Source: Novosphingobium sp. MW5
Lineage (GTDB): Bacteria > Pseudomonadota > Alphaproteobacteria > Sphingomonadales > Sphingomonadaceae
NCBI GenBank assembly: GCA_025938935.1
Contig: JAPCWB010000001.1
Span: 1,984,001-2,048,000, forward strand
Direction: 5' to 3'
Length of the DNA stretch: 64,000 nucleotides
Shown in pieces: positions 1-8,412 of this stretch. The notes below the pieces were generated by a model that worked only from the letters and a program-made list of their open reading frames with translations, searched no databases and was not told the origin of the DNA. Each line of letters opens with the position of its first letter. The first letter of the stretch is position 1. The position numbers and the translations under genes were made by a program.

Positions 1-600
1 ATCGACATCCTCGTCAACAACGCCGCCGCGGTCTACGACGAGCTGACCATGCCCGGGAACTTCTGGGAAAAGCCGCTCAAGCTGGCCGACATGATCGATG
101 TGGGCGTGCGCAGTTCCTACGTCGCCAGCTGGCTCGCCGCGCAGTCGATGGTCCAGCGCGACAAAGGCCTGATCGTCTTCACCTCCGCCTCGGGCGCGGT
201 GCATTACACCTACGGCGCGGCTTACGGCGCGCACAAGGCGGGGGTCGACAAAATGGCCTTCGACATGGCGGTCGATTTCCGCCACGCGAACTCGCAGGTC
301 GCCGCCGTGTCGATATGGATGGGTGCGCTCGCCACTGACCGCCTGCTCGCCATGATCGAGGCCGATCCCGACAAGTACGGCTACATCCGCGCGCTGCTCG
401 AAACGCCCGGGTTCACCGGTCATGTCATCTGGTCGCTGTTCAACGATCCCTCGCTACAGGACAAATCGGGCCAGACGCTGATCGGAGCCGAGCTCGCCCG
501 CGAATACGGCATCACCGACGAAGGCGGACGCCAGCCGCCCTCCTACCGCGAGACTCACAAGGTATCGCCGCACCAGAACTATCCGGTGGTCATCCGCTGA
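1..600 (+). CDS. SDR family oxidoreductase, 5' end cut by window edge
   Basis: This is the C-terminal 199 residues of a short-chain dehydrogenase/reductase. The frame is already open at base 1, where it reads IDILVNNAAA, the structural NNA motif that normally sits near residue 85-90 of this family. The nucleotide-binding half therefore lies upstream of the window. The catalytic serine region (VFTSASGAV) and the Tyr-x3-Lys pair (YGAHK) are present. The reaction would be NAD(P)-dependent alcohol/ketone interconversion, substrate unknown. The stop overlaps the start of the next gene (TGATG), so the two are probably co-translated. Confidence 0.85.
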   Translation: MDILVNNAAAVYDELTMPGNFWEKPLKLADMIDVGVRSSYVASWLAAQSMVQRDKGLIVFTSASGAVHYTYGAAYGAHKAGVDKMAFDMAVDFRHANSQVAAVSIWMGALATDRLLAMIEADPDKYGYIRALLETPGFTGHVIWSLFNDPSLQDKSGQTLIGAELAREYGITDEGGRQPPSYRETHKVSPHQNYPVVIR

Positions 601-1184
601 TGTCGAGCCGCATCGGCCCGCTGCCGCGCGAAGAATGGGACGAAGCCGCCCGCGAGATCTTCGCCTATTGGGAGGGCGAGGAGGCGCGGCAGAACGGTTC
701 GCGCTCGAACACCATGATGGTGCTCGCCAATCATCCGGCGCTGGCCAAGGCCTCGCTCGATCTTGGCCGATACTTCATGCTGCATTCGACACTGACCGCG
801 CGGCAGATCAAGCTCATCATCCTGCGTGCGGCGCACCGGTATGGGTCGGTCTACCAGTGGACTCACAATTCACTCGGTGCCCGGCAGATCGGGATCAGTG
901 ATGCGGAAATCGAAGCTATTAAGGCTGGTCCCGCAGATCCCGTATGGCAAAGCGGGGATCGCCTCCTGTTGGAATTGGTCGATGCGACGCATGCCGGCGG
1001 GAAGATTGACGACGCGCTCTGGCATCAACTGACTGCAAACTTCGACAAGCGGCAGATCATGGACCTCATTCACGCCACAGGCTATTTCACGTCGGTGGCC
1101 TGGACGCTGATCGCGCTCGATGTTCAAGTTGAGCCTGACTTTGCCGATTTTTCAAAAAGTCGTGCGAAAGGCGGAAAAAGTTAG
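600..1184 (+). CDS. carboxymuconolactone decarboxylase (CMD/AhpD-like) family protein
   Basis: A 194-residue all-alpha protein. The central segment LRAAHRYGSVYQWTHN has the form of the CMD-domain helix, in which a Glu/Tyr-Trp-x-His stretch lies close to the active site. No CxxC pair is visible, so it is not an AhpD-type peroxidase. Homologues act on lactones or related ring-cleavage products, but many have no known substrate. It is coupled to the upstream SDR by a TGATG overlap. The next gene is on the other strand, 140 bases away, and I see nothing clear in that gap. Confidence 0.75.
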   Translation: MSSRIGPLPREEWDEAAREIFAYWEGEEARQNGSRSNTMMVLANHPALAKASLDLGRYFMLHSTLTARQIKLIILRAAHRYGSVYQWTHNSLGARQIGISDAEIEAIKAGPADPVWQSGDRLLLELVDATHAGGKIDDALWHQLTANFDKRQIMDLIHATGYFTSVAWTLIALDVQVEPDFADFSKSRAKGGKS

Positions 1185-1324
1185 CTCTGCCAGCTGTTTC
1201 TATCGGAGCGAAACTGCTGATGCCCGCAATGTGGCATCCTCTTTCAAGTCGGACACTTCGGACATTCCGGTATCAAAGCAGGGTTTGAACGCAGACCATT
1301 AAGGCCATGGCTTAGGCCGAACGT

Positions 1325-2788
1325 TCAGTCCTGCCTCCCGCCATCGCGCCGGCTGCGGATCGTTGCGACCTTCGCGGCATCGATGCGGAACGTGCTGACC
1401 AGCCACGCCATGGCACCCCCGGCGATCACGATCAGGGCGAGGATGAACCAGGCGAGCGCGCGGACCTTGTCCTGCGGCATCGCCTCGACCGGCAGGCCCA
1501 CAGGAAAGTCGATCAGGCCAAGGAACGATCCTGCCAGCAGCGCCACTGCGCCGCTGCCCAGCTGCAGCCCGACGAACATCATCGAAGCGACCGTGCCCTG
1601 GGCCGGGCGGCCGGTATTGTATTCGTGCTCGTCGCCAATCTCATAGGTGACGATATTGAATGGTACGACGTAGAGCCCGTAGGCCAACCCGCCGAGGAAG
1701 CGCAGCGCTGCGATCAGCACGCCGATGGCAACTGTCCCGGCCGCCGGGGCGAAGCCACCCAGCGGCAGGACCACGGCGGCGGCCTGACACGTGAAGAAGG
1801 CGGCAAGGCCGATCACCATCGCCCGCCGGCTGCTGAACAGCTTGAGGAACACTGGTGCGAGCAGCATGGCGAGGATCGAGCCAAAGGTCGCGGCCATAAG
1901 CAGCCGCGGCGTCCATGTCTGGTCAAGCTGCCAGAAGTAGGTGGCGAGGTGCAGCGAGAGCTGGTTGATCACCGAATTGACGAACAGCACAAGAAAGGCG
2001 ACCGCCAAAAGCTTGCCGACGTTGGGCGTGATGCGGATCGAGGTAACGAGGGCGCGCAGCACGGCCAGCGGGCCTGTGCCGGTGTCAGCACCGGGGGAAG
2101 GCGGGCCTTCCGCTGCCTCGATCATGCGGGCGCGGCGGTAGGTTCCGACCGCTCCGATTAGCATCAGCAATCCGCCAAGGCCCGCAACGAACAGTCCAAA
2201 CGGCGGGTAAGGCGCGGGGTCGAGCTGCGGGCGGGAAAAGCCAGGGCGGTGCGCGAAGAACACGCCGAACGCGATGGCGGGCACGGTCAGGATAATGGCC
2301 TGGTTGCCCAGGTTGCGCAGCACGGCCACCAGCCGGCGCTCCTTCTCGCTGGCCGTCAGTTCGCCGCCCAGCGCATAGGCGGGCACGGTCCAGAACGAGA
2401 TGCCGACGCGGGCGAGGAGCCCCCAGCCGAGCAGCCAGCTCAGGATCTGCATCTGGCTCATTCCCGATGGCGGGGCGAAGACCATGGCGATGCCGATAGT
2501 GAAGGGCAGGATCGCCGCGAACATCAGGCTGTGCCGGCGGCCGAGGCGGGTACCCGTCAGCCGGTCTGACAGGGCACCGATCCACGGATCGACCAGTGTG
2601 TCGAACACCACGATCACGCTGATGGCGAGCCCGATCAGCCAGCCGCTGAGGCCCACTACCTGCGCGTAGAAGAACAGGACGAAGGCATCCCAGGCAAAGG
2701 ATTTGAGCAGTTCGGGCATGGCGCAGACCATCCACGCCAGCCGTTCGGGCCAGGTCAGGCGCGCATTGGGGGACGGTCCTTGGGCCAC
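1325..2788 (-). CDS. MFS transporter, GPH (glycoside-pentoside-hexuronide) type
   Basis: A 487-residue inner-membrane protein with about 12 hydrophobic segments. The N-terminal part shows the GPH-family pattern FDTLVDPWIGALSDR followed by an Arg-rich cytoplasmic loop (RLGRRHS). Family members are cation symporters for glycosides and sugars. The start is GTG at 2788, with a strong GGGAGAGG ribosome site five bases upstream. A perfect 12-bp inverted repeat (2826-2856) lies just upstream of the start, between this gene and the TetR gene. This suggests direct repression. A second GPH transporter is encoded at 15329-16678. Confidence 0.85.
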   Translation of the reverse strand: MAQGPSPNARLTWPERLAWMVCAMPELLKSFAWDAFVLFFYAQVVGLSGWLIGLAISVIVVFDTLVDPWIGALSDRLTGTRLGRRHSLMFAAILPFTIGIAMVFAPPSGMSQMQILSWLLGWGLLARVGISFWTVPAYALGGELTASEKERRLVAVLRNLGNQAIILTVPAIAFGVFFAHRPGFSRPQLDPAPYPPFGLFVAGLGGLLMLIGAVGTYRRARMIEAAEGPPSPGADTGTGPLAVLRALVTSIRITPNVGKLLAVAFLVLFVNSVINQLSLHLATYFWQLDQTWTPRLLMAATFGSILAMLLAPVFLKLFSSRRAMVIGLAAFFTCQAAAVVLPLGGFAPAAGTVAIGVLIAALRFLGGLAYGLYVVPFNIVTYEIGDEHEYNTGRPAQGTVASMMFVGLQLGSGAVALLAGSFLGLIDFPVGLPVEAMPQDKVRALAWFILALIVIAGGAMAWLVSTFRIDAAKVATIRSRRDGGRQD

Positions 2789-2825
2789 GTCAGCCTCTCC
2801 CGATGAATCGGGCGCCGCGTCAGCG

Positions 2826-2856
2826 CCTCAATTAGAATAAAGATTTCTAATTGAGG
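2826..2856. promoter_or_regulatory. candidate operator: perfect 12-bp inverted repeat
   Basis: CCTCAATTAGAA is followed by seven bases and then its exact reverse complement TTCTAATTGAGG. The element lies in the 79-bp gap between the TetR-family gene and the GPH transporter start. No T-run follows on either strand, so a terminator is unlikely. The position, symmetry and AT-rich core fit a dimeric repressor site controlling the transporter. That the adjacent TetR protein binds it is inference. Confidence 0.6.
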
Positions 2857-2867
2857 TTCGAGGAATG

Positions 2868-3542
2868 TCAATCGGCGTAGAAATAGGCGAGGCACATGCG
2901 CCCCAGCTCACGCTTCAGCAGGCTCCACTCGTATCCTGACGCTGCTTCACCCGAAGACCCGAGGCTGAGCTGTCGGGCGAGCGTGGCGAAAATGATGTGA
3001 TAGGCTGCCTGCGCCTTTGATCGGGGATCGCTGCCGCCGAACCGGTCGGCATATTTCATCAAGGCTTCGGTCGCGTCGGTCTCGGCGCGCAGGGCGTTTT
3101 CCTTGCCGGGGCCAGCGACCAGCGGGTCGAACACCGCGCGCTGCATGGTCATGCGCAGCAGGGGGGCGTGAAGGCGGAGCAGTTCGGCATAGTCTTCGAC
3201 ATAGGCCGGCACGAAACTATCCAGGTCCGGGCAATCCCGGTCCAGCCGGGCGAGCAGGGCTTCTTCGTCATCGCGCAGGGCGTCCAGCTCTTCGGCAATG
3301 ACGCCGCGTACCAGGTTGTCCTTGCTTTCGAAGCGGAGGTAGATCGAACCGATTGAGACCTGCCCGCGCTCACTGACTTCCTGAAGCGTGAATTCCTCGC
3401 TCCCGCGCTCAAGCATCAGTTCACGCGCGGCGGCGAGCATGCGTTCGAGCGACGCCTTGGAGCGGCCCTGCTGCGGCTTGCGGCTGACATCGGCAACCGC
3501 GAACGTCTGCGTTGAGCCCTTTTTCTTCAGTCCAGTCGACAT
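2868..3542 (-). CDS. TetR/AcrR family transcriptional regulator
   Basis: A 224-residue regulator. Its N-terminal helix-turn-helix (about residues 20-70) has the TetR layout: AARELMLERGSEEFTLQEVSERGQVSIGSIYLRFESKDNL is read here only as the positions of the recognition helix and the IYxRFxSKDxL signature. The C-terminal half is a variable ligand-binding helical domain. I chose ATG at 3542; an in-frame TTG at 3557 is possible. It lies between two transporters on the same strand and is the obvious candidate for binding the palindrome at 2826-2856. The ligand is unknown. Confidence 0.88.
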   Translation of the reverse strand: MSTGLKKKGSTQTFAVADVSRKPQQGRSKASLERMLAAARELMLERGSEEFTLQEVSERGQVSIGSIYLRFESKDNLVRGVIAEELDALRDDEEALLARLDRDCPDLDSFVPAYVEDYAELLRLHAPLLRMTMQRAVFDPLVAGPGKENALRAETDATEALMKYADRFGGSDPRSKAQAAYHIIFATLARQLSLGSSGEAASGYEWSLLKRELGRMCLAYFYAD

Positions 3543-3640
3543 TCGTCCATCTCGCAAGCCTTGGCCGGAGCGTCAATGCGCCAGCGGCGATCAAAGATAA
3601 ACAGGGTTATTGCCAAATCCAAACAATCCTTCGCAGCCGG

Positions 3641-4855
3641 TCACGTGGCCGACGTGGCAGGCTTCTTCTCTGTTGCGAACAGCCCGAGGGCAACCAAGGC
3701 GCCAGCCAGTGCGGCCAGCCCAGCGGCAAAGAACGCGCCCTGCATCGAGCCAAAGCGGACGTCGAGCGCATGGACCATGCCCGGCGACTGTGACTGGGCG
3801 AGGAAAAATGCCGCCGTCCAGATGCCCATGCCGCGCCCGCGGTGAGCGAAGTCGAACTTGGTCTGCGCCCAGGCAATAAGGGTGGGGACGGTCATGCCAG
3901 CAGCCGTTTGCTGCACGATAAGTGCCGCCGCCATCGTGCCGGCCGTGGAGGCCAATCCCATGCCAGCCAGCCCGCTACCGAGCAGGGTAAGCACGACGCC
4001 CAGCTGGAACTTGTAGCTGCGGCTGGCAATGGCGCGAAAGATCACCGCACCGAGCAGGATGAACAGCTGCGGCACAAAGATGATCGCCGCATAGGCCCGT
4101 GAATCGGTGACTCCGACTTCGGCAAAGACCAGCGAGCCATTGATGATGAAGACGTAGTAGAGCATCGAGAAGAAGAACGTGACGGCTGCGATCGTCAGCG
4201 CCGATGCCCAGGGAAAGGGGGTGACAGCCGATGGCGCGGCAATGCTCTCCTTGGCCTTGTCAGCCGCCTTGCCGGGCTCGAAGATCCAGGCGACCATGGC
4301 GATCCAGATCGGCAGGGCTACGAGGTAGACGTAGAACACGCCGTTCCACTGGATCGTTGTTGCATAACCTACGATCACCGCGACAATGCCCGCGATGAAG
4401 GGTCCGAGGATCCCTTGCAGGAACAGCCAGTTCTTGCGGCCCTTGTCGTCCCAGTAATCGCCGATCAGTGTATTCACGACGGTAAGGATGATGCCTTCCG
4501 ACACGCCCAGCAGCAGGCGCGAGACATAGATCTGGTCGAGGTTGTCGAGCAGCAGCGGCGCCGCTCCGAAGAACGCGTAGGACAGTGTGCCAGCAAGAAG
4601 GAGCGGTCGGCGTCCGAAACGGTCCACAAGCAGGCCGGCGAAAGGGGCGAGGAGGGCCATGGTCAGGCCCGGAGCACCGATCATTGCGGGCACCTGGGCA
4701 CGGGCATCGGGATCGTCAGCAAAGTGCGCGATCATGGCTGGCACAGCCGGGCCCATGGCGACGATGGCGATGATTGGCAAAAAGGCGGCGATGACCATGA
4801 CCATGCCTTGCGGTTTCAGGGTCAGATCACGGAAAAAGGTACGCAGCGCGTTCAT
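3641..4855 (-). CDS. MFS transporter
   Basis: A 404-residue protein with about 12 membrane segments and the MFS loop motif DRFGRRPLLL after the second helix. I chose ATG at 4855 because GGGAGAG lies six bases upstream; an in-frame upstream start at 4885 has no such site. It is a general major-facilitator carrier, probably for an aromatic acid or a metabolite, and differs from the GPH transporters nearby. It diverges from the Rieske oxygenase at 4958 across a 102-bp promoter region, which suggests joint control and a shared substrate. Confidence 0.85.
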   Translation of the reverse strand: MNALRTFFRDLTLKPQGMVMVIAAFLPIIAIVAMGPAVPAMIAHFADDPDARAQVPAMIGAPGLTMALLAPFAGLLVDRFGRRPLLLAGTLSYAFFGAAPLLLDNLDQIYVSRLLLGVSEGIILTVVNTLIGDYWDDKGRKNWLFLQGILGPFIAGIVAVIVGYATTIQWNGVFYVYLVALPIWIAMVAWIFEPGKAADKAKESIAAPSAVTPFPWASALTIAAVTFFFSMLYYVFIINGSLVFAEVGVTDSRAYAAIIFVPQLFILLGAVIFRAIASRSYKFQLGVVLTLLGSGLAGMGLASTAGTMAAALIVQQTAAGMTVPTLIAWAQTKFDFAHRGRGMGIWTAAFFLAQSQSPGMVHALDVRFGSMQGAFFAAGLAALAGALVALGLFATEKKPATSAT

Positions 4856-4957
4856 CAATCTCTCCCGAGTGGCTGCGTTGGGCATGCCGCACTTGATTTT
4901 CGCACAGCTAGCAGACTAGAACGGCAATTACAAATAGAACTTCTGGAGAGCCGTTCC

Positions 4958-5953
4958 ATGTCCTTCGTCCGCAACGCATGGTACCTTGCCGCCTGGAGCG
5001 AGGAATTGCCAAGCGAAGGTTGGCTTACCCGCCGCTTGCTCGACCGGCCATGGCTGCTGCTGCGAAGAGAGGATGGCAGCGCCGCCATGCTGGCGGACCG
5101 CTGTCCGCACCGCTTCGTGCCGCTCAGCAAGGGCCGGCGCGAGGGCGACCGGCTGTTCTGCGGCTACCACGGTCTGGGCTTCGACATGAGCGGCACCTGT
5201 GTCCACAATCCTTTCGGTGAACCACCAGAAGGCGCGCGGCTGGCGGCACCGCCGGTTGCGGAGCGACATGGCGGTCTGTGGTTCTGGGCAGGCGATGCTG
5301 ACAAGGCGGATCCTGCGCTGATCCCGAACTTCGCCTTCATCGACCAAGGCGGCCCGATCGAGCGCGCGGTCTATACCATGGCGGTGAATTACGAGCTGAT
5401 TGCAGATAACCTGCTGGACCTGAGTCACGCCGAATTCCTCCACGTCGAAAGCTTCGGCACCAATGGTTCGCTGTTCAGCCACGGCAAGCAAACCGTCGAG
5501 ACCGATGACAGCGGCTCAATCTGGAACAAATGGGACATGACCGGCGCACCGCCTCCGATCTGGGCCATGCCGATGCTGAACGAAGGTGACCGCGTCGATC
5601 AGGAGCTTCATATCCGCTGGAACGCTCCCGCCAACCTCGCCCTGTTCATCCGCATGGCCAAGACAGGCGCTGCCGAACCGATGGTTCCGCCCATGGCCAA
5701 TCCACACATCCTGACGCCGGAAACGGAGACATCGACCCATTACTTCTTCACCCATGCCCCGGGTGAACAGGAAGCGGCACAGGCGCGGCGGGTTTTTCTG
5801 GAAGAGGATGAGCCGATGGTCGCCGCGCAGGCCGAGGCTTTGGCAGGCGAGGACTTCTGGGATGCCCGCCCAGTCATCCTGCCCAGCGACCGCGCCGCCA
5901 TCCTCGCGCGCCGCCGGCTGATGCAAATGCGAAAGGCGGAGGCGGCGACTTGA
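4958..5953 (+). CDS. Rieske [2Fe-2S] aromatic oxygenase / O-demethylase, oxygenase subunit (VanA-like)
   Basis: A 331-residue oxygenase component. The N-terminal Rieske domain has the cluster ligands CPH and CGYH (about residues 46-69). The catalytic domain has the mononuclear iron motif NLLDLSHAEFLHV near residues 150-165. It opens MSFVRNAWYLAAW, typical of VanA/dicamba-demethylase-type enzymes. These remove methyl groups from methoxyarenes or hydroxylate rings, and need a separate reductase that I do not see nearby. The frame stays open far upstream, but ATG at 4958 with CTGGAGAG just before it is the real start. It is divergent from an MFS carrier and faces the C-glycosidase operon. Confidence 0.85.
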   Translation: MSFVRNAWYLAAWSEELPSEGWLTRRLLDRPWLLLRREDGSAAMLADRCPHRFVPLSKGRREGDRLFCGYHGLGFDMSGTCVHNPFGEPPEGARLAAPPVAERHGGLWFWAGDADKADPALIPNFAFIDQGGPIERAVYTMAVNYELIADNLLDLSHAEFLHVESFGTNGSLFSHGKQTVETDDSGSIWNKWDMTGAPPPIWAMPMLNEGDRVDQELHIRWNAPANLALFIRMAKTGAAEPMVPPMANPHILTPETETSTHYFFTHAPGEQEAAQARRVFLEEDEPMVAAQAEALAGEDFWDARPVILPSDRAAILARRRLMQMRKAEAAT

Positions 5954-5954
5954 A

Positions 5955-6389
5955 TCAGAACATCGGGTGAGGGTTCTTCGATTCCGCCGGAACAGGCTGG
6001 ATCGCGTCCCAGTGCTCGACGATCTTGCCGTTTTTCAGCCGGTACATGTCGAATACCGAAGCACCGCGTGAATCTGGTGTCGGCCGCACGTGGACGTGGA
6101 TCACGGCCATGTCGCCATCAACGATGATGCGCTTGATCTGGAAGGATTTGATCCGGTCGGCGAACATCGGGGCAAGCGCGGCGACAGCGGCATCGCGTCC
6201 GTCAGCCAGGCCGGGATTGTGCTGGATATATTCCGGCACGACATATTTCTCGAACGCACCCTTTACGTCGCGCTCGGTGTAAAACAACCGGGCAAAATCG
6301 GTGACGATCGCCCGGTTATCCCCGGCCTTGCCGCTCGCCGCGGTGAACGGGGCGAGGGCAAGGACCAGAAAGGCCAGTGCGCGCTTCAT
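5955..6389 (-). CDS. exported SnoaL/NTF2-like protein
   Basis: A 144-residue protein with a signal peptide (MKRALAFLVLALAPFTAASG, cleavage about residue 20). An NTF2/SnoaL-like alpha+beta fold follows, shown by the pattern YVVPEYIQHNP then DMYRLKNGKIVEHWD. Proteins of this type bind or isomerise small hydrophobic molecules; here the exact role is unknown. Its start overlaps the deglycosidase beta-subunit stop by four bases (ATGA), so it is the last gene of that operon and may help handle the released aglycone. It ends one base from the stop of the convergent Rieske gene. Confidence 0.75.
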   Translation of the reverse strand: MKRALAFLVLALAPFTAASGKAGDNRAIVTDFARLFYTERDVKGAFEKYVVPEYIQHNPGLADGRDAAVAALAPMFADRIKSFQIKRIIVDGDMAVIHVHVRPTPDSRGASVFDMYRLKNGKIVEHWDAIQPVPAESKNPHPMF

Positions 6390-6760
6390 GCGGCCAGCGC
6401 CAGCTCCTTGGAATCGCGCGTGGTTGGCACCATCGGCAGGTATGAAATACGCAGCCGGGTGGCGAAGCCGATCGTGTGCTTGCCAGGAGCAAGGCCGCCG
6501 TTCAGCGCGATGATCTTCGCCTGTTCGCCGAAGTTCCAGCGGTCGTCATAGACCGTCTCCATTTCGTCGAGCGTATAGGTCTTGCCGCGGACCGAGAAGC
6601 GGATGTCCTCGCGCGGGATGGCGTGACCATCGACCGAAACCTCGATGTTCTCGACCATCGAGAGGCCGAGACCGCGATAATAGGGCAGGCGGCCCAGGAA
6701 GGCGAAACCGCCGTCGACGCTTTCGAGGCTGTCCTCGACGATCATCAATTTGTCCATCAT
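6386..6760 (-). CDS. putative C-glycoside deglycosidase beta subunit (DUF6379-like)
   Basis: A 124-residue protein. The pattern YMIVEDSL-like start (here LMIVEDSLESV), PYYRGLGLS, IEVSVDGHAIPREDIRF and LAPGKHTI matches my recollection of the small subunit of C-glycoside deglycosidases (CarC/DgpC type). These form a complex with a TIM-barrel subunit and cleave the C-C bond of 3-keto-C-glycosides such as flavonoid C-glucosides. It lies directly downstream of that TIM-barrel subunit, 14 bases away, as in known systems. The assignment rests on remembered family sequences and gene pairing, not on a search. Confidence 0.72.
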   Translation of the reverse strand: MMDKLMIVEDSLESVDGGFAFLGRLPYYRGLGLSMVENIEVSVDGHAIPREDIRFSVRGKTYTLDEMETVYDDRWNFGEQAKIIALNGGLAPGKHTIGFATRLRISYLPMVPTTRDSKELALAA

Positions 6761-6774
6761 GTCGGGGGCGCTCC

Positions 6775-7788
6775 TTATGCTGCGGCCTTGAGGGCAGGGG
6801 TTTCAGGCTCGCCCAGCAGGCGGGCTAGCATCACCTGCTGGCGGCGGACCTGTTCGACCGAATCCGGTTCCTCGGCGTCCTCGATCCAGCGGTTGCCTTC
6901 GTATTCGGAGCAGATGTAGCCGTCATAACCACCCTGCTGCAGCACGGCGACGATCTCGTCATAGGGGATCGACGGTTCGACATAGTCTTCGGTCATTTCG
7001 TAGAACTTGCCGTGGATGTTGTGGATCATGGGCATGTAATCGAGCATGCGCTTGGGCTCGTAGGCGGCGTTGTGGCGCATGACTTCGGCCATGCCGATTG
7101 CCGGGCCGGTTCCGCCCATCTGCTGGACTTCAAGGATCACGTATTCGGAAAGGATGCGCTCTTCGTAGGCCTTCTCGATGTAGTCGGCGATCTTGTCGGG
7201 CACGCCCATGCGGCGGAACTTGGCCGACCAGACGCGCGGGTAGTGCTTAAGGAACATGCCCATGTCGGGCAGGAAGCCCAGCGCGGGCGAGCCGCTCTTC
7301 TGGAACATTTCGGCCATGCGGATGATCCAGGGGTGGTCGAAGTGCAGCGGTGCGTGCACCTCGGTAAGCATCTTGATGCCTTTTTCCTCGGCGTAGGGCG
7401 CGGCCGCGACCAGCACTTCCGGCGCGATCGAAACGAGGCTGCGGATATAGGGCGTGCCCAGCGCGGCGCCGAAATCGATGTCCTTCTTCACCGATGCGAC
7501 CTGCTCTTCGAAGGGCATCAGGCGGCCCTTGTAGCGCTTGTAGTCCAGCATGTAGTCATGGCTGACGGGCACACAGTCGTACTTGGCGATCAGCGCGTGC
7601 CAGTTGTCGATATCGGCCTGGGCCACGCCGACTTCGGGCCATCCCCAGAAGCTCTGTTCACCGATAACCTCGATGCCGCGCGCGCCAAGCTCGGCGCTGG
7701 TGCGGATGCAGTCTTCCAGCGTCATCTTACCCTGGAAGGTCTCGTTCTGGTAGGAATAGAGGCTGACGCCCCGCTTGATCTGGCTCAT
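6775..7788 (-). CDS. putative C-glycoside deglycosidase alpha subunit (sugar phosphate isomerase/epimerase fold)
   Basis: A 337-residue protein of the xylose-isomerase-like TIM barrel superfamily: GVSLYSYQNE start, GARGIEVIGE, EVHAPLHFDHP, and MIHNIHGKFYEM then ICSEYEGNRW near the end. The acidic and histidine residues in these strands (Glu at EVH, Asp at LPDMGMF, His at HNIHGKF, Glu at SEYEG) are probably the metal and catalytic ligands. Length and partner gene fit the alpha subunit of C-glycoside deglycosidase. It is the first gene of a three-gene minus operon. The C3-oxidase normally needed to make the 3-keto substrate is not seen in the window. Confidence 0.75.
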   Translation of the reverse strand: MSQIKRGVSLYSYQNETFQGKMTLEDCIRTSAELGARGIEVIGEQSFWGWPEVGVAQADIDNWHALIAKYDCVPVSHDYMLDYKRYKGRLMPFEEQVASVKKDIDFGAALGTPYIRSLVSIAPEVLVAAAPYAEEKGIKMLTEVHAPLHFDHPWIIRMAEMFQKSGSPALGFLPDMGMFLKHYPRVWSAKFRRMGVPDKIADYIEKAYEERILSEYVILEVQQMGGTGPAIGMAEVMRHNAAYEPKRMLDYMPMIHNIHGKFYEMTEDYVEPSIPYDEIVAVLQQGGYDGYICSEYEGNRWIEDAEEPDSVEQVRRQQVMLARLLGEPETPALKAAA

Positions 7789-7891
7789 GACAAGTCACCT
7801 CTCCGGCCTGTTTCGTGTCTGTTCGGATGCGGGCAGCCGGTGGTCCGGACGGGATCCGGCTGGCATCGACTCCCCTGGGGCCGAAGCCCTA

Positions 7892-7906
7892 ATTGGAACC
7901 AATATT
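7892..7906. repeat. promoter repeat copy 1 (ATTGGAACCAATATT)
   Basis: First of two 15-bp direct repeats, 13 of 15 bases identical, in the 237-bp divergent region between the deglycosidase operon and the plus-strand operon at 8026. This copy also contains the inverted pair ATTGG-AA-CCAAT. It lies nearer the minus-strand operon. A regulator binding both copies could control both directions; this is inference from position and symmetry. Confidence 0.5.
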
Positions 7907-7964
7907 CTATATTACGGCGAAACGGTCAAGTCCGAATTTGCCATGCAGGACGCAGCATGACCGA

Positions 7965-7992
7965 TTGACAGTATTGGAATCGATATTACAGT
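7965..7992 (+). promoter_or_regulatory. candidate sigma-70 promoter of the 8026-12379 operon
   Basis: A perfect -35 (TTGACA), a 16-base spacer and a -10-like TACAGT lie 34 bases before the first start codon. The spacer contains repeat copy 2. Confidence 0.5.
7973..7987. repeat. promoter repeat copy 2 (ATTGGAATCGATATT)
   Basis: Second copy, 81 bases from the first. It overlaps the spacer of a good sigma-70-like promoter for the plus-strand operon (TTGACA at 7965-7970, TACAGT at 7987-7992). A protein bound here would block RNA polymerase, so a repressor is more likely than an activator. Confidence 0.5.
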
Positions 7993-8025
7993 AAGCGGCA
8001 CGATCCGGCTGGGAGAGTTTGCCGA

Positions 8026-8412
8026 ATGACATCCGCTGTGTGCCGCGCGCTTATCGCGGCGCTCTGTGTGCTTCTTGCAGCGTTCTTCGCCTTCGTCGGC
8101 TGGAACAAGGCCTTTGCCTCGCTTGCGGACCTTGCGACTTACGGCGCATGGACTGTCCACCTGCCTGAATGGGCCGGGCGGCTGGTGGGGTGGAGCGAGA
8201 TGGCCCTGGCTGCTGGATTGCTTGCCGTTTTCGTTCCTCGCCACCGCTCCGTCGCGCGCTGGTCCGCGCTGCTGCTGATCGCCAACCAGGCGGTCGCGGC
8301 GCTGGTCCATCTGAACCGGGGCGAGACTGCCGCCTTGCCGCAGAACGGCGTGCTGATTGCGCTACTCGCTCTTGTTGCCCTCGCCATTGCACCGAAAGGA
8401 CCCAAGCCATGA
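8026..8412 (+). CDS. small DoxX-like membrane protein
   Basis: A 128-residue protein with four hydrophobic segments (about residues 8-27, 50-68, 78-95 and 108-124). The FVGWNKAFAS and GWSEMALAAGLL segments resemble the DoxX/MauE-type four-helix fold. Function is unknown; members are often paired with catabolic enzymes or redox proteins. ATG at 8026 has GGGAGAG eight bases upstream. Its stop overlaps the next start (ATGA). It is the first gene of a five-gene operon ending in two sugar isomerases. Confidence 0.65.
   Translation: MTSAVCRALIAALCVLLAAFFAFVGWNKAFASLADLATYGAWTVHLPEWAGRLVGWSEMALAAGLLAVFVPRHRSVARWSALLLIANQAVAALVHLNRGETAALPQNGVLIALLALVALAIAPKGPKP

Noticed and set aside
4415..4957. 181 extra N-terminal residues for the Rieske oxygenase
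   Set aside because: They are antisense to the MFS gene, and a ribosome site precedes the ATG at 4958.
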